Source of the DNA: Nocardioidaceae bacterium
GTDB lineage: Bacteria; Actinomycetota; Actinomycetes; Propionibacteriales; Nocardioidaceae
Assembly (NCBI GenBank): GCA_020438665.1
Contig: JAGQUE010000381.1
Location: 1 to 14,343, forward strand
DNA: 14,343 nt
Direction of reading: 5' to 3'
The translations under genes were made by a program, and so were the position numbers. Shown in pieces: positions 13,287 through 14,343 of this stretch. Numbering within the stretch: position 1 is the first letter of the stretch; each line of letters opens with the position of its first letter. The notes under the pieces were generated by a model. That model did not search any database. It had not been told where the DNA came from and saw nothing but the letters and a program-made list of their open reading frames with translations.

Positions 13287-14343
13287 TCAGCTGCAGCCGC
13301 TGGTGGCGCCGCAGCCCTCGCAGACATAGCAGGAGCCGGCGGGGCGCATCTTGGTGCCGCAGGTGAAGCAGAGCGGGCTGTCGACGGCCTGGCCGGTCAG
13401 CTTCTCCATCAGCTCCGCGGAGGTGTGGGCCTCCGAGGTGTCGACGACCAGGGTGGCCTCGGCGACGTCGGTCGCGTCGTCGTCCTCGTCGGCCACGACC
13501 TCGATGATCTCCGGAGCGGAGTCGTGGTGGTCGGCCTTGAGGGCCTCGGCCTCGCTGACCTCGAGGGGCTCATAGGAGCCGGTCTCGAGGTAGCGCTGCC
13601 GCTCCTCGGCGGAGTAGATGCCGAGCATGCCGCGCTCGTCGAAGGACATGTAGTCCAGCGCCAGGCGCCGGAAGATGTAGTCCATGATCGACTGCGCCAT
13701 CCGCACGTCGGGGTCGTCGGTCAGGCCGGCCGGCTCGAAGCGCAGGTTGGTGAACTTGGAGACATAGGTCTCCAGCGGCACGCCGTACTGGAGGCCGATC
13801 GAGACGGCGATCGAGAACGCGTCCATCACGCCGGCCAGGGTCGAGCCCTGCTTGCCGAGCTTGAGGAAGACCTCGCCGAGCTCGCCGTCGTCGTGGGCAC
13901 CGGAGGTCATGTAGCCCTCGGCGCCGCCGACGGTGAACGACGTGGTGCGCGAGGCCCGCGACTTGGGCAGCCGACGACGGGTCGGGCGATAGACGATCTT
14001 CTCCACCGTCTTGGTCTCGGTCTCGGCGACCGGCTCCTCGACCTCGGCCTTCTTGGCCTTGGCGTCGGCCAGCGGCTGGCCCACCTTGCAGTTGTCGCGA
14101 TAGATCGCGGTGGCCTTGAGGCCCAGCTTCCACGACTGGAGGTAGACGTCCTTGATGTCCTCGACCGTCGCCGACTCCGGCAGGTTGACGGTCTTGGAGA
14201 TCGCACCGGACAGGAACGGCTGGGTGGCCGCCATCATCCGGACGTGACCCATCGGGGACAGCGACCGCAGGCCCATCGCGGTGTCGAAGACCTCGTAGTG
14301 CTCGATGTTCAGGCCCGGGGCGTCGATGACGTGACCCTTGTCA
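13287..14343 (-). CDS. nrdJ: Cobalamin-dependent class II ribonucleotide reductase, C-terminal part
   Basis: The last 351 codons of a gene that enters from the right edge; the complete protein in this family is about 950 residues. The enzyme reduces ribonucleotides to deoxyribonucleotides using adenosylcobalamin and needs no oxygen. Visible parts, numbered from the edge, are the end of the catalytic barrel with HVRMMAA (33-39) and QPFLSGAISKTVNLP (41-55), a charged Lys/Glu/Ala/Thr-rich linker (about 90-117), a domain with GSTLAGVMDAFSIAVSIGL (166-184) of the TSCPD type, an acidic spacer (about 255-305), and a cysteine-rich end with C325, C328, C338, C341, C344 and C350. The last cysteines form a zinc-ribbon-like knuckle and may shuttle electrons to the active site. 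The frame is open to base 14343, so the methionine at 14276 is internal. It converges on the membrane operon with a shared terminator. Confidence 0.95.
   Translation of the reverse strand, partial: DKGHVIDAPGLNIEHYEVFDTAMGLRSLSPMGHVRMMAATQPFLSGAISKTVNLPESATVEDIKDVYLQSWKLGLKATAIYRDNCKVGQPLADAKAKKAEVEEPVAETETKTVEKIVYRPTRRRLPKSRASRTTSFTVGGAEGYMTSGAHDDGELGEVFLKLGKQGSTLAGVMDAFSIAVSIGLQYGVPLETYVSKFTNLRFEPAGLTDDPDVRMAQSIMDYIFRRLALDYMSFDERGMLGIYSAEERQRYLETGSYEPLEVSEAEALKADHHDSAPEIIEVVADEDDDATDVAEATLVVDTSEAHTSAELMEKLTGQAVDSPLCFTCGTKMRPAGSCYVCEGCGATSGCS

Noticed and set aside
13138..13329. A 63-residue plus-strand frame across the terminator
   Set aside because: It reads through a 14-bp terminator stem and into the antisense of nrdJ, is mostly Arg/Gly/Pro, and has no ribosome site.

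Overview
The window is high-GC, densely packed DNA with GTG starts, start/stop overlaps of 4 bases, and actinobacterial families: an MmpL-like exporter, a NarL-type two-component pair, a RipA-like NlpC/P60 lipoprotein, a MalT/LAL regulator and the cobalamin-dependent ribonucleotide reductase NrdJ. It looks like chromosome of a Nocardioides-like actinobacterium (inference from composition and gene content). I saw no tRNA, rRNA, CRISPR array, insertion sequence or phage gene, and no gene-free stretch over 300 bases.

Layout. (1) 1-107, minus: the start of a small exported protein, cut by the window edge. (2) 210-2020, minus: histidine kinase and response regulator, translationally coupled, divergent from an MMPL-family exporter at 2193-4427 (plus), which they probably control. 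(3) 4505-4535: a perfect 14-bp hairpin between convergent genes. (4) 4623-6481, minus: an aldo/keto reductase, and upstream of it a secreted peptidoglycan hydrolase lipoprotein. (5) 6569-8458: a redox module. A thioredoxin-reductase-like flavoprotein with a CPYC motif and a 79-aa two-helix membrane protein lie on minus, divergent from an XRE-cupin regulator. A 13-bp palindrome sits between the -35 and -10 of the regulator's promoter. (6) 8557-13198, plus: a 928-aa MalT/LAL regulator, then a regulatory region with two interlocked dyads, a -10 box and a leader hairpin, then a chain of overlapping genes (a multi-pass membrane protein, a DUF2306-like membrane protein, an 88-aa protein of unknown function, and a short fourth frame that looks broken by one base). 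(7) 13233-13264: a 14-bp-stem terminator shared with the convergent nrdJ, whose C-terminal 351 codons fill the right end.

Three regulators (kinase, XRE, LAL) have a -10-like hexamer exactly 6 bases before the start codon and no Shine-Dalgarno, which suggests leaderless mRNAs; several non-regulatory genes have clear Shine-Dalgarno sites. The least described part is the LAL-linked membrane operon at 11376-13198. No function is known for it, but its wiring can be read from the sequence.
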